A stretch of DNA of 64,000 nucleotides from Dastarcus helophoroides. Taxonomy: Eukaryota > Arthropoda > Insecta > Coleoptera > Bothrideridae. Made by a program: the position numbers and the translations under genes. Positions 33,984 to 44,439 of this stretch are shown piece after piece. The notes under the pieces are model-generated. The model was not told the origin of the DNA. It did no database searches and worked only from the letters and a program-made list of their open reading frames with translations. Position 1 is the stretch's first letter. Every line of letters begins with the position of its first letter. The stretch spans positions 17,282,857 through 17,346,856 of the forward strand of contig CM053331.1 of NCBI GenBank assembly GCA_028583605.1. The letters are read 5' to 3'.

Positions 33984-35382
33984 CTAAGGCTCGGATTCAT
34001 ATGCACAAGAAATGATCAAAATATGCTCATATATATGCACCTGAAATCCCCATTATATGCAGATAATTCACAAAAATATGCACGATTATATGCATGACAT
34101 GCACGATTATATGCATGATATGTATATAATATAGAAAAAATCTTTTTAATTTGCATAATCTGTATTGCAAACAGTTGCCTAAGGACTTTATTAACTTAAA
34201 TTGGGGTAAAAAATTTTAAGATTTTGACCTGCTGTCATCATGTAAGGGGCAGTATCTATTAGCATCAATACTACTTTTTCAAATCGACAAGCAGCTGGAA
34301 GAAAAAAATTTGTAAGTCCCTCGTTTACAAACCTACATATTGTTGCGTTATTGCTTTTATTAAATAACCTGCACCACATTTGTCTGAATTTAAAATTCAA
34401 ATAATTTAATTTCGTCCACAACTGTTTGTAGTTTCATCCACTGAAAAATAAATATAGTTGTCCGCTATTATTTCACGGATGTCTCGCATTGTTTTATTGT
34501 AAATTTTTTCGTAAAACACTTTCATCGGGTATTTGCTTATTGGTGTATTTTGCCAAAAATTGTCTTAAACTGACATTGGTCAACTTAGCCAAAGGTATAT
34601 TGGCAGAAATTAGTGTATTGCATAAATCCACATTAAATTTGTCCTCTTTATTGCTTGTAGAGAATTAAGCAGTTGTCTGAAGCAGTGAGATTTTGTTAAT
34701 TTGAATTCTGTAGTTTGTTTTAATGCAATCTAAAATTCCTTTTTAGCCGAAATCTTAGAGAAAATTGAAAAAATATATCAAACAGTAGGTTTCATAATAA
34801 AATAAAGGGTTACTACTTACCATTTTGCTGCAAACTTTGCATAATATTTTTTCCTGATCCAATGTTCGGAAATTTTTTTTATCCGCAGTTGGGGAAGACT
34901 ACCGTCTTTAGATATCTTTCACTTGCGTTGTTACTCAAACAATACTTATAAGTCACATTTGCACATACAACCGATAGAGTCGAAAAATTAAAATAAACGG
35001 CGGTAAATGGCCCTGCTTTCAACAACATTTGAGGAAAAATACTGACAATTTCCAAGCACTGAGCGCTCTCGCAAACATTTCTTTTTCTTGGAATTTATTA
35101 TCTAGGTATTAATTCAAACTGTAAGGAGGTAATAAAACAATTTATAGGCTGAGAAATGTCTAAAACAGCTTCAATAATTGCAGGTTATTAAGGGCACTAC
35201 CCAAAACACCCACTAGCAAATACAGGTAGTTTTGGGGGAAAAACTTTTAGAATTAAATATAAAAACCTTAAAATTTCACAAAAATATGCCGGCATATGCA
35301 CTTTATTCAATAATATGCACTAAGTTGATAAAATATGCAAAATATGCAAATTATATGCATTTGCATAAAATCCGAGCCTTGC
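33984..35382 (-). mobile_element. hAT-type element with CGGBP1-like transposase relic, about 1.4 kb
   Basis: The left end AAGGCTCGGATT and the right end AATCCGAGCCTT are inverse; both are bordered outside by TGATGA (33978-33983 and 35383-35388), a possible 6-bp duplication. Within about 150 bp of each end the word ATATGCA or TGCATAT recurs many times, as expected of subterminal transposase-binding sites. The interior on the minus strand encodes a broken transposase. hAT elements normally make 8-bp duplications, so the short flank is a mismatch with that assignment. Confidence 0.65.
34191..35010 (-). pseudogene. CGGBP1-like hAT transposase relic
   Basis: Translating the minus strand across frames gives, in order, an N-terminal SSPTADKKNFRTLDQEKILC and CKVC finger-like part, then [34 protein letters not shown] and RDIREIIADNYIYFSVDETT. 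The continuous segment 34421-34191 holds NEGLTNFFLPAACRFEKVVL and LMLIDTAPYMMTAG followed by FYPNL. The VDETT and TDAAPYM-type signatures are familiar from transposase-derived proteins annotated as CGG-binding-protein-1-like in insects. Stops and frameshifts separate the pieces, and the C-terminal dimerisation domain is missing. Confidence 0.7.
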
Positions 35383-36303
35383 TGATGACGCATCCAGTCC
35401 TTGAATTTAGTTGCCATAATTATATAGCTTGAGCAATTTTCAACAGCTGGCAACACTTTTTTTCATTTTCATGTTTTGTTGGTGTTTAATTTCGATGCGG
35501 ATATTTTATGATGAGCGCTGTTGCTGAGATATTTAGAACAAGCTATTATTTTCAGTTTAAAACTCCCATTTAGGATGTTTTAAAGAAACTTGGTGAGCTC
35601 GTATCGAAACTCTAAGCCGGTTAATGTTATTATTGACTTTGGATTTACGAAGCGTGGATAATGGATGATACAGCTTCTCGAGAGTAAGGAAGAAGCGGTA
35701 CAAGCACTCTCGACCGCCATTGCTGATTTCTTTCAAACTTCGCGCAAGATACGCATACTTATTATTATTCCATTGTTTCAGCTTTAACTTCCTTGCAAAA
35801 TGTCGGCGGAGTTATCAACAAAAAAGAAAGTGCCGAGCATTTATGATGTACCCTCACCGCCACCAGTCATTAAATCAAGCTTTTAGAACCGGAATTTCTA
35901 ATGAATGAGGAGAGTATGACTAATGTATTTTAAAATGGCATTGACGAGAGGCTGTGCAAAACATTAAATCAAATTAATTTTGCGATTGAAGGATGCTCTC
36001 GAACTTCGAGCTAAAGAGAAATTGCTTTAAAATTTTATAAAAGATATAAATTATAGCAGGAAGTGCTACTAGCAAGGGAGAGGCAGAATTCGCTAGGAAG
36101 CTCCATTATTTATGTAAGAACTCCTAAATGTTTTGGATCAATATTATTTAAAAACTATCGTGGGTGATGGACAACCTCCATGGGTAGACAAAACCTATTA
36201 AAAATTTGTTAAAATGCATCTGAGATATCAAACAAAAAATAGAGAAAATAGTTTTCAATTTACAGAATTATTAATATCGAATAATTTGCGGTCGCTATTT
36301 GGC
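35383..36303. other. Less AT-rich interval with one short ATG frame
   Basis: At 35800-35886 an ATG in a good context (TTGCAAAATGTCGGCGG) opens a 28-codon frame beginning MSAELSTKKKVPSIYDVPSP and ending in a stop. Its composition looks coding, but it is short and no continuation or homology was recognised. It could be a processed-pseudogene start or a first exon. Confidence 0.3.
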
Positions 36304-36453
36304 ATGTGACGTCATAATATATACACACTGTGAAGACCGGTCGCTTAGTACTAGTTAGCTTTGTTATATTTTAATATTTACCCACAAGAAATATACTAAT
36401 AAATAAATTAAGTCGATCCAGATACCGTCCTTTTTAATAAAAAATCGGGATAA
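36304..36453 (+). repeat. Possible LTR relic
   Basis: The segment runs TGTGACGTCATAATA ... GGGATAATCA, with TG...CA ends, an AATAAATAAATTAAG polyadenylation-like stretch and a following TCATGGCCACCTCAC that could be a degraded primer-binding region. There is no partner LTR nearby. Weak call. Confidence 0.25.
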
Positions 36454-36675
36454 TCATTTCTCATGGCCACCTCACATTTTTAATAAGTTAGGCGATTTAG
36501 AGTATCCCTTTTCAGGATATAGATCTCTCGTAAAACTATTTAAAGGGTTTGATGTTTTGACCACTAGGAAACTTCTTCACGAACAAATATTTTATTTCCG
36601 AACTGGCTCAATCAAATGATTTTGATAAAACTTGGTGAATAGGGGTTTTATTGACCCCCAAAAATATTTTATATT

Positions 36676-37146
36676 TTATAGCAAATTCTTGGAAATGTCA
36701 TAAGTCGGTTCCACTAATCCAACGCAGCAGCCCAAATCTCCTTCCATCACAGCCATAACCGTCTTCTCGCTGCTTCCCTGCACTACAGCTGTTTCGCAGG
36801 CAAACAGTCTTACCTCCTTTGGAGTGTCCTTTGGTGTAGTCAGGACAAGCTCTTCATTTCCAATCTTTAAAATGTTCTGCGCTGGGTCGAAAGTAAAACC
36901 ATGTTGCCTGATTACGTCCATCCCCAGAATCAGTTCGTCTTCGATTTCTGCCACCAACACCCGATGCGAAATCCTTAGTTTTCCCAGACCAATCATGACG
37001 TCTGCCTCTCCTATAATTGGCGCAGTATCTCCCGTAACTGTTCTGAGGACCATTCTTTGCGACAGTACCTTCGGTTGCGACGGTAGGATGTTCCTTCGTG
37101 CCAAAGTAACCATGGCGCCTGTGTCGACTGTGGCCTGTACATTCCT
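36676..37146 (-). pseudogene. Gypsy-type retropepsin (protease) region
   Basis: In the same frame as the upstream gag, separated only by an in-frame TGA at 37147-37149, the translation reads RNVQATVDTGAMVTLARRN. This contains the D-T-G active-site triad of aspartic proteases. It continues with GEADVMIGLGKLRISHRVLV and DELILGMDVIRQHG, the flap-side and ILGMD-type blocks of LTR-retrotransposon proteases. The frame stops at 36676 without reaching reverse transcriptase, and no RT, RNase H or integrase follows, so the element is truncated here. Confidence 0.8.
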
Positions 37147-38786
37147 TCAATCTACGCTGGCTGCAACTACTAAACTTTCCATGGTCCTTTTTATCTGTTT
37201 GATGGAAAGAGTTTTGGGGGCTCGTTGCTCGACATCAGCCAGTGAGTGCCCCTTCCTACTGGCTGATTTTAGTTTTCCTGCTGTGGGACTTGTCGACTTC
37301 TTGGGGCTGACCTGCAGTCCTTCTTGAAGTTTGCCACAGTTGTAACATGTGCTTCTGTTGGATCTTCCTTTTAGAGTTCCTACCAGTTCTTGGATGCTCG
37401 CGTCCATTTTCTTTAGGCTAGCGCTTATGTTCGCGTTCATTCCCTTTACTTCCTTCGTGTTAGCACTCATACTCGCATTAATTTCTTTTATGTTAGCGCT
37501 CATGTTCGCGAGATCAGTGTCATTCGTGGCCTCTTCGATGTCAGCTTTCCTAATTCTCCGTGATGCCCCTGGCTCTGAAACCTTGTAAGCGGTTTCAACC
37601 TCCAAGGCTCTAATCAGTGCCTCCCTTGATGTTCGGACGTTCGACAAGCGTATCACTCTCTGGACTTCCGGGTCTCTTATTCCTTCTATGAAGATTCTAA
37701 CTGCGTGGAGTTCCAGAAAGTCGGTTGGTGCTGTTGGATAGGCGATGTACGCCAATCTTCTAACGTCAGCCTCGAATTCTTGCAGCGTTTCTCCACTTTT
37801 CTGTCTTCTTACTAGCAGCTGCGACTGGACAACTTGCTGCAAATGTTGGTCCCCAAATCTCAGCTCTAAAGCCCTAACTAGATCTTCATAATTGGCTTGT
37901 TCTTGATCCGATAGAGTTCGGAGTAATTCCAGAGCATCTCCGCGCAAGGATACCACTAATGAGGTTGCCTTTGCTTCTTCCGTCCACTGATTGGCCTTAG
38001 CAGCAGCCTCAAACTGTTTTCTGTAGGTGTGGAAGGATGTTTTTCCGTCATAGGTCGGAGGTTTTACCTTTTGGGAAGAACTAGCAGGTACACTTTCGGA
38101 TTCATGTTGTGTGCTTTGTCCACTTAGCAACTTTTTCATGTTATTTTTTATGTTGCTGATCTCCCTCTTTGTTGCATTTTCCAAATCAAGAAGCTTACTG
38201 TTGAATTATTCTTTGACTTCGTCAATCTCTTCTTGCATTTCTTCTCTCATTCCTGTAAATTGTTCTTTTATTACTGTAATTTGTTCTTTCATTTCTTCTC
38301 TCATTTTTGCAGCGTCTACTCCCATTTTTTCTGTTATCTTTGCGAATGGACTATGCAATTTTTGTTTTTCTGCATTCCTTTTTGATCTTCTTTTTCTTTT
38401 TCTTGTCGCCTTCGTTCTTCATCTTGTCGTCTTCGTTCTTTCTCCTGTTCTTTTTCTTGTCGTCTTCGTTCTTCCTCCTGTTCTTTTTCTTGTCGTCTTC
38501 GTTCTTCCTCCTGTTCTTTTTCTTGTCGTCTTCGTTCTTCCTCCTGTTCTTTTTCTTGTTGTCTTCGTTTTTCCTCCTGTTCTTTTTCTTGTCGTCTTCG
38601 TTCTTCGTCTTGTCGTCTTCGTTCTTCCTCCTGTTCTTTTTCTTGTCGTCTTCGTTCTTCCTCCTGTTCTTTTTCTTGCCGTCTTTGTTCTGCTTGGTCT
38701 TTAAACATTGCTAATAACGCTTGTAATTGTTGTTCCATTTTGGCCGATTTTAATCTCGTATCCATAAAGCGTAGTAGAATGTTCAA
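37147..38786 (-). pseudogene. Gypsy-type gag with coiled coil and broken zinc knuckle
   Basis: From 38786 downward: a leader (MDTRLKSAKMEQQLQALLAM), then eight 11-residue repeats RRQEKEQEEER with two shorter variants, predicted to be a long charged helix. After a frameshift near 38345 and a TAA near 38205 the frame continues with LENATKREISNIKNNMKKL. Then come PTYDGKTSFHTYRKQFE and ALRLRFG-like gag-core blocks with ETLQEFEADVRRLAY. The single knuckle reads CYNCGK but the following His and Cys are out of frame, pointing to a small deletion. The family is a Metaviridae-type gag. Homologues usually continue through protease into RT, which is missing. Confidence 0.8.
38400..38700 (-). repeat. 33-bp tandem repeat inside gag
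   Basis: The unit CGTCTTCGTTCTTCCTCC plus TGTTCTTTTTCTTGT (plus-strand reading) recurs about eight times, encoding RRQEKEQEEER on the minus strand; two units are shortened to 21 bp. Near-identity of units suggests recent expansion or gene conversion. Long plus-strand frames over it are antisense artefacts. Confidence 0.85.
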
Positions 38787-38901
38787 GATTTTACTTGACG
38801 CGCCTCGTATAAACTGTTTAACAGTTTAAAACTTCCGAGATAAAGTCAATTACGGCACCTGGCAAGACTTTTTTTGAGTAATAAAGCACAATCCACGAAT
38901 A

Positions 38902-38919
38902 ATCCCGCTTCTGACACCA
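38902..38919 (-). promoter_or_regulatory. Primer-binding site of the Gypsy-type element
   Basis: On the minus strand TGGTGTCAGAAGCGGGAT begins two bases after the LTR end ...CGTAACA at 38922. TGG at the start matches the complement of a tRNA CCA end. The primer tRNA is not assigned. Confidence 0.65.
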
Positions 38920-38921
38920 GA

Positions 38922-38990
38922 TGTTACGTGCGTTATGGGTTCGAATTGATACACGTGATGGATTATTCCCACTTTATTTGATTTTTTTAA
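38922..38990 (-). repeat. Edge of the 5' LTR, rest missing
   Basis: On the plus strand the LTR starts TGTTACGTGCGTTATGGG and is followed for about 70 bp to an AT-rich junction, after which an unrelated dispersed repeat begins. A full LTR and a matching 3' LTR were not found. Confidence 0.5.
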
Positions 38991-39044
38991 AATCACTTAT
39001 TTTAGTTGTATTGTATTCAGAAAAATGTGCAGATCCCAAAAATA

Positions 39045-39240
39045 TAATAATATGAAGGATGTTCCATTTAAAAATCTTAAGGTGTTATCAGTTTAAGCGG
39101 AAGTTACGGCAATAGTAATGTCATTATTCATAAGTACATCAAGTGTAGCAGGCTTAAAAATGTTATCTTTATAAATAAAGAAAAAATAGGGGTGTACAAG
39201 AATGCTGTTACGTCCGATCTATCTTAGTATCACATATGAT
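39045..39240. repeat. Dispersed repeat, second copy of 10275-10465
   Basis: Contains ATGTTCCATTTAAAAA, GGTGTTATCAGTTTAAGCGG, CATAAGTACATCAAGTGTAG, ATCTTTATAAATAAAGAAA and CTGTTACGTCCGATC in the same order as the 10-kb copy. Confidence 0.65.
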
Positions 39241-39689
39241 CACGACAGTGTTTAAGTTTTTGAATGAATTTGTAGAAAAATTTAAAATTGTATTTAAAAA
39301 AAATACTTTTTTTCCCATTTTGACAAATAATGTGCTAATTTGCTAAACTCAAAATAGTTTAGTAAAGTAAGACTATTGCATATATATCACTTTACCTCGT
39401 AGCAACCGTCAGTGTCAATTAAACACAGTTGGACATAAAATAAGTTCGAAGACGCTTCCAGAGCGGCATTTAAAATGTTTAGGCACAATTTCCTAAATTA
39501 TTTTCAGTCGTAGAACTCATTTTTTAAGATTATTAATGTCTAATTTAAACTAAATTCGACCTTCAAAAACGGCACCCGTCAACTATTTTTGTGTAAATCA
39601 ACAAAGCCATGTCATTACGGAAATAATAAATAAATTTATTACATTTCTAACTTTGTAATGCTTTCATATATATTATTCTTCAGGGTGGC

Positions 39690-40245
39690 CCCCTGTTGGT
39701 CGGAAACATTATGTTTATTGGTTTTATTTAAAATTTCTGCGACACGGTCTGAAAATATTTAAATTTTTTGGTAATGAAAGCTGAGAATTTCTGAAAGGTT
39801 TTTTGAATTATGACTACCTGATATTTAAATTTTTTAAAAAGGTCACCTCATGAAGGTTGACAAAAAATATTTTACTTTATTTTACTTTTTTTTATTTTTA
39901 GCTCATTCTAGCTCAAATAAGAGCGAACCATCGATGGCAAGTACTACAAATTTTGTTACATTTTTATATTTTCATAATTTATTTAAAACAACATTTTCAT
40001 GTCTGATTTTGGTCTTCTATATTTCATTTTTTTCCTATTCTATGTTAAATAAACCAATCTATTTTTATATACTCTCATGAGGTAACGTTTTTAAAAAAAT
40101 TAGATAATATGTAGTCATATTTCAAATAATGTTTCAGATTATGTCAACTTTCATTATTAAATATTTTCATTATTAAATATTTAAATATTTTCAAACTGGG
40201 TCGCAGAAATGTTAAACAAAATTAATACACATGCTTTCACATCTC
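39690..40245. mobile_element. Degenerate 708-family copy in inverted halves
   Basis: 39690-39880 matches the array unit on the minus strand (TCGGAAACATTATG, GAAAATATTTAAATTTTTTG, TATGACTACCTGATATTTAA, GGTCACCTCATGA). 39885-40240 matches it on the plus strand, from the hammerhead region to AAACTGGGTCGCAGAAATG. Both halves point away from the centre at about 39882, the same opposed arrangement seen in the 13-kb array. The adjoining plus frame 39850-40080 is an artefact. Confidence 0.65.
39901..39946 (+). ncRNA. Hammerhead relic, copy 5
   Basis: Stem II GCTC/GAGC is intact, but CTGACGA has decayed to ATTCTA-like sequence, GAAAC reads GAACC and the cleavage triplet GTC reads GGC. Stem III is still a perfect palindrome because both sides changed (CCATCGATGG instead of ACATCGATGT). 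Inactive by sequence. Confidence 0.6.
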
Positions 40246-41060
40246 TAATTATTTATTTATTTATAACTATCACGAAATGTAAAAAAATAGTATAAATAAA
40301 CTCGTTAGAATAGCAGTTTTACCAAACACGAATAGCTTTAAGTTACTTGTACCCAAATGCTATACTCGTTTAGACGTTTAGTAAAACTTTGATTTTCTAC
40401 ACTTGTTTAATTTAACTAAAAGTTAATACAAACGCGCAAAAGCATTTATGAAAAAATCGAGTAGTTGGATGATTGCTTTTGGTCATATTCTTAAATACGT
40501 ATTCTAATAAGCAAGTTACGTGATATGCCTTGAATACATATTATATGTATATGTGTTGAAGGAACCTTGCGCAATATGCATCGGGTTTTTTGTTTTAGGG
40601 GCAGTAAAGTAATGATAAGCGGATTGGAAACTCAGATACTATAATTTAACTATCACTTAATTCAAGTGTCATTTGTAGATAAGTGGTGATTTAACTCGTG
40701 GGCAGTAACTGGTTAGGTGAACCATAATTTTGTTTTCCTATTAGGCTGATTGGAACTTCATAGTAAATCACTGCATAACAGGGGAGGATTATCAGGCACA
40801 TCTTCACTGCGGTAATTGCACTGGCAAACTGATAGGGTAGGTATTTGCGTGTAACCTTTCATTTTCACCCAAGATATACAAATATGTATAGAGTTTGAAT
40901 TCCAAACTGGCAATCGATCTTTAACGAAACAAGTTTGAAAGCGATTCCAATAAATACATTTATAAAACTATTCGTAATACATGGAGTATTTCTGCAGAAA
41001 TATAATCAACATAGCCGTAAGGAAGTACATTAAATATCTGTTAAATTCCTGGCAGTTTTA
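40246..41060. other. Interval without recognised genes
   Basis: AT-rich sequence; no inverted ends, RNA gene or coding pattern recognised. Confidence 0.4.
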
Positions 41061-41072
41061 CAAGATATTCTT

Positions 41073-41195
41073 CAGGGATCGGACCGTGTCAAAGAATTAC
41101 TAAGTGTTCGACGTTTCTCCTAACAACGTAGGGGGCTTCTTCAAATAAAAACAGCAGAGCACAGTAACTCAGTATGTGTGTCCGCACAGGAAAAA
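41073..41195 (-). mobile_element. Penelope terminal-repeat fragment
   Basis: GTGTCAAAGAATTACTAAG, TGTTCGACGTTTCTCC, ACGTAGGGGGCTTCTTC and GCACAGTAACTCAGTATGTG match 26521-26700 in order. No coding part remains. Confidence 0.7.
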
Positions 41196-41479
41196 TTTTC
41201 TCGTACTTTAATATCATTAGCTCTCGAAATATTATGTACTTATTTGACTTTGGGCCAATGGGTCCTTATGTACAAGGATTTCAATAGATCTGCAGGTTAA
41301 TCATAAACTTTATAAGGTCCAATATCGCCTCATTATCCATTAATAACTCTACCATCAAATTCATTTCTATTTAAAAAATGTCAGTCAAATGGCATTATGT
41401 CAAATCTGACATTTGCCCTACCAACGCTAAATAGTTGTGTTGTGATTGATTGTACAGTTTTTATTTCAGAAAAAAATAG

Positions 41480-42200
41480 TATATTCTACAACGAGTTGTG
41501 GAATGGCATATATTCCACACGAGCAAAAAGTTTGTAGCCCGAGCCGCATGTAACTATAGCAACAAAAACAAATTACTTGATATTTCGCCCTAAAATCGAC
41601 CTAAACGGCTTCGGATTCGCCGAAAACCGTGTTAGAATATTAATATTCTAAACGATGTCTAGATTACGCATATATGTAATACTTCTATATGGCGTGTTTT
41701 GTCCCTTCGATTGTGCTAAAAAGGCGCGATGGATATATATCTTTGTCTTTTTCGAGGACAGAATTTATTAACCAATCCCGTTTCTCGTCAGTTATCATTG
41801 TTGTCATTCATTTATTAGTGTTCCCGCCCATCTTGTCATCTCTTCCCGCTATAAATGAATGAATGCTTGTCCTCGAAAGAGTACGACATATACTTTCATC
41901 TCACCTTTTTGACAAAGCATTTTGTGGTGGCGATTATACACAACACACCATATAGAAGTATTACATATATGAGATTACGAGTATTCTGAACGGGTGCTGG
42001 AATGACATTTGTTCCATCACAATTTTTAGTCATAGAATGTGCAGTTTCTATAATAGAGTTGGAGAAAAGAATTTTCTATTCCCGGACTCCTTTTTAATGG
42101 TTGTTCAGCAAACGAACCAAAACACAGGTATCGCGTATTTTGGAATCTGAAATTGCGCTGAGAAAGTAGACATCTTTTAACGATTTCTGAAAAACTAAAG
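41480..42200. mobile_element. Giant-hairpin family copy split by a nested MITE
   Basis: The left part (41480-41660: AGTTGTGGAATGGCATAT, TTTGTAGCCCGAGCCGCA, AAACGGCTTCGGATTCGCCG) matches 50790-51120. The right part (from about 41979: ATTCTGAACGGGTGCTGG, AGAATGTGCAGTTTC) matches 51170-51260. Between them sits the 41668-41975 element. The end (ATTCCCGGACTC, GAGAAAGTAGACATC) matches 13030-13130 and 55840-55870. Confidence 0.65.
41668..41975. mobile_element. Nested ~310-bp MITE
   Basis: Left CATATATGTAATACTTCTAT and ATGGCGTGTTTT are mirrored at the right as ACACACCATATAGAAG and GTATTACATATATG, nearly perfect over 30 bp. Inside, TCGAGGACAGAATTTATT and AATGCTTGTCCTCGA form a second, shorter inverted pair. 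It interrupts the surrounding hairpin-family copy. Confidence 0.7.
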
Positions 42201-42204
42201 TATC

Positions 42205-43600
42205 GATTTATCCGCGCTACCAGTCCTATCTTTAAGTATGTTGACCGGAACCAATAAAGCTTGAGTCCTTGGGTATTTGTCCCAATTGGTTGCATGCTAC
42301 AGCAAAAATTGACTACCTATTATTTCTGGAAATAACGGAAATATCTAGTTACGCGTTTGTTAAAATATTCACATGGATGCGTTTTAGTTGCAAACCAGAT
42401 TTAATTTTTTTATTGGTCAGTCATTTCTATTACAATTATTGCACGACAGTAGAATTGTAATTTAAATATCCGTAGTCGTAACATTGCTCACGGAATTAAC
42501 CTAAGAATTTTTAATTTAATTCCGGCCTTTGGAAGGAACGCTTGGTTCAAAGCAAAAGGTTTCTCAAATTACATGAGAAAGTGTAAAAGAAGAGCAAACG
42601 TTCATGTAATTTGTTTTAATGTTTGGCTTTAAGAGGTATCCTATTAAAATGTAAGATGACTAGAGGTGGCATTAATTAAATCAGTGAAACAAGTTAACGA
42701 GGTAATTAAAAACGAGATTTCCCCGAATGAATAAGTAAAATTAAAATAGAGAGAAATTGATTAAAGGCATGGAAGTAAGTATAACTGTTGGGGTTACGTT
42801 TAGAGAAAGATATCAATTTATTTAATTTAGTTCGTTTAAGTTTCATTTGTAACTGGTTAATTAATTAAATGATACCCAAAGCAAAGTGGTTGCAACTGCT
42901 CACCCAATGAATTGAGGAACAAATTTTCTAGTTTTACAAGGTAATTTCTTTTATTCATAGGTTACATTTAAACTTAATGGTCTACATGAGTCCAGGATGT
43001 ACAAAGAAAAATGTAAAATATCAAATCAAGCAAAAATTAAATTATTTTTAGCTTTTGCTAAAAATGCGCATATTTTTAAAGGGTTTTTGTATACCTACAG
43101 TGAGGTCTAAAAGTGGCGCATTAATTCATTATCTATATAATTTAAAATATATTAGTAAAACTCTGAAACGAGTCGATTTTTTATTCAAAAATGACAATTT
43201 TCAAGCATAATTTTATACTTCCGAATTCAACTCCCTTGGAGTGGTAGCTACCGTTTTGAATTTTTTAAACAGAACGAGGGTATGCGTGATAGCTCATTTA
43301 AAAGGGTTTTTATTTTTCTATCCAGCAGGGAAATTTTTTTTCTAGTTTTAATGATATTCGTCTCGAATATTAAATATAAATTTTTAGATGAATTTAAAAT
43401 GCATGCAATGAAATGTATCCTAAACTATATAAACCGAAAAAAAACCTCCACCTCCTCTTATTTTTGTCAGAAAATATATATCGGTTTATTTCGGTTCGGT
43501 GCAAGGTTCAAAAGTCCACGTTAACAAAATCTTACACTCCGATATTATTTTTATAGAAAAAATTTTAAACTAAAACCTAAAATTGCGTATTATTTTATTG
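42205..43600. other. Interval without recognised genes
   Basis: Short frames on both strands lack motifs. No paired termini were noticed. Confidence 0.4.
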
Positions 43601-44290
43601 TATTCTTCACTGTTATCTTCCAAGGTTTTTTTTAGAATCTATATTTTCTTAAAACTCCGTATTTAAACTTGCAAGTATTGTTATTTTAATAATTCTAATT
43701 CTTTTAGAAATTTGAACTTTGTTTTAACAATTTTACACAAATTCTTGCAACTTTCATCGAAAAATTCCAAGTTTTACACTTTCGGTCTTTAATTTTTTTC
43801 TGAAAGTCAGATTTAGAAACTTACAGTTTGCAGTTTTAATTTTCAAAATTTTAGTCTAAACTTGAATTGATTTTTAATTCATAGCTCTTTCCTGAAATTT
43901 AGACTTTTGTGTGGATGTTTCGAAACTATTTAAAATATTTCCTCTCTTTTCTAAAAATTTTGACTATAACCTAGAAACTGTATAAGTTTTTAAGACTGAT
44001 TTAAATTTTAAAGTAAGAAATTGTTTTTTTTTAATTTTCATTTTTGTCTCAAAAAATGGAGATCTTAAAAATTTCACTTTTGCGAAACTTCTGGTTTAAA
44101 CTCAAAATTTTTATTTGTTCCACTCGAACTTTTGTAATATAATTAAATAAAATAATATAATAATAATTATTAAAATTATTTAATATTTTTCTCAAAATAT
44201 ACCTTCACAAACTTTTTAGTTAATTTTTTCCAAAATTTCGTCTTTAAAATTAAAACACCTTCTATTGCAAAAATTTATAGTGGAGTGTCT
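43601..44290. repeat. Quasi-periodic AT-rich block
   Basis: A chain of loosely repeating phrases, such as GAAATTTGAACTTTG, AATTCCAAGTTTTACAC, AAACTTACAGTTTGCAG and TTTTCAAAATTTTAGTC, with a rough 25-35 base rhythm. Similar texture occurs at 16830-17060, 20130-20640, 46960-47150 and 54700-54870. Not a clean tandem repeat. Confidence 0.4.
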
Positions 44291-44439
44291 ATGGGCTTTG
44301 ACCTCGGATTAGAGTTGCAGTGAGTAAAATTAAATATTAAATTGAAATATATAAAATGTTTGGCTAATAGTATATGTAAAAAAGTTTACTTACTAAAAAA
44401 TTATGATCTTTATTAAAAATAATAATAATATTAAACTGG

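Noticed and set aside
36824..37327. 167-codon plus-strand frame
   Set aside because: Antisense to the retropepsin and gag C-terminal region, which carry the D-T-G and knuckle signatures.
38111..38714. Two long plus-strand frames rich in Phe, Leu, Ser and Val
   Set aside because: They are antisense to the 33-bp gag repeat on the minus strand, which has clear gag features; their repeats mirror it exactly.
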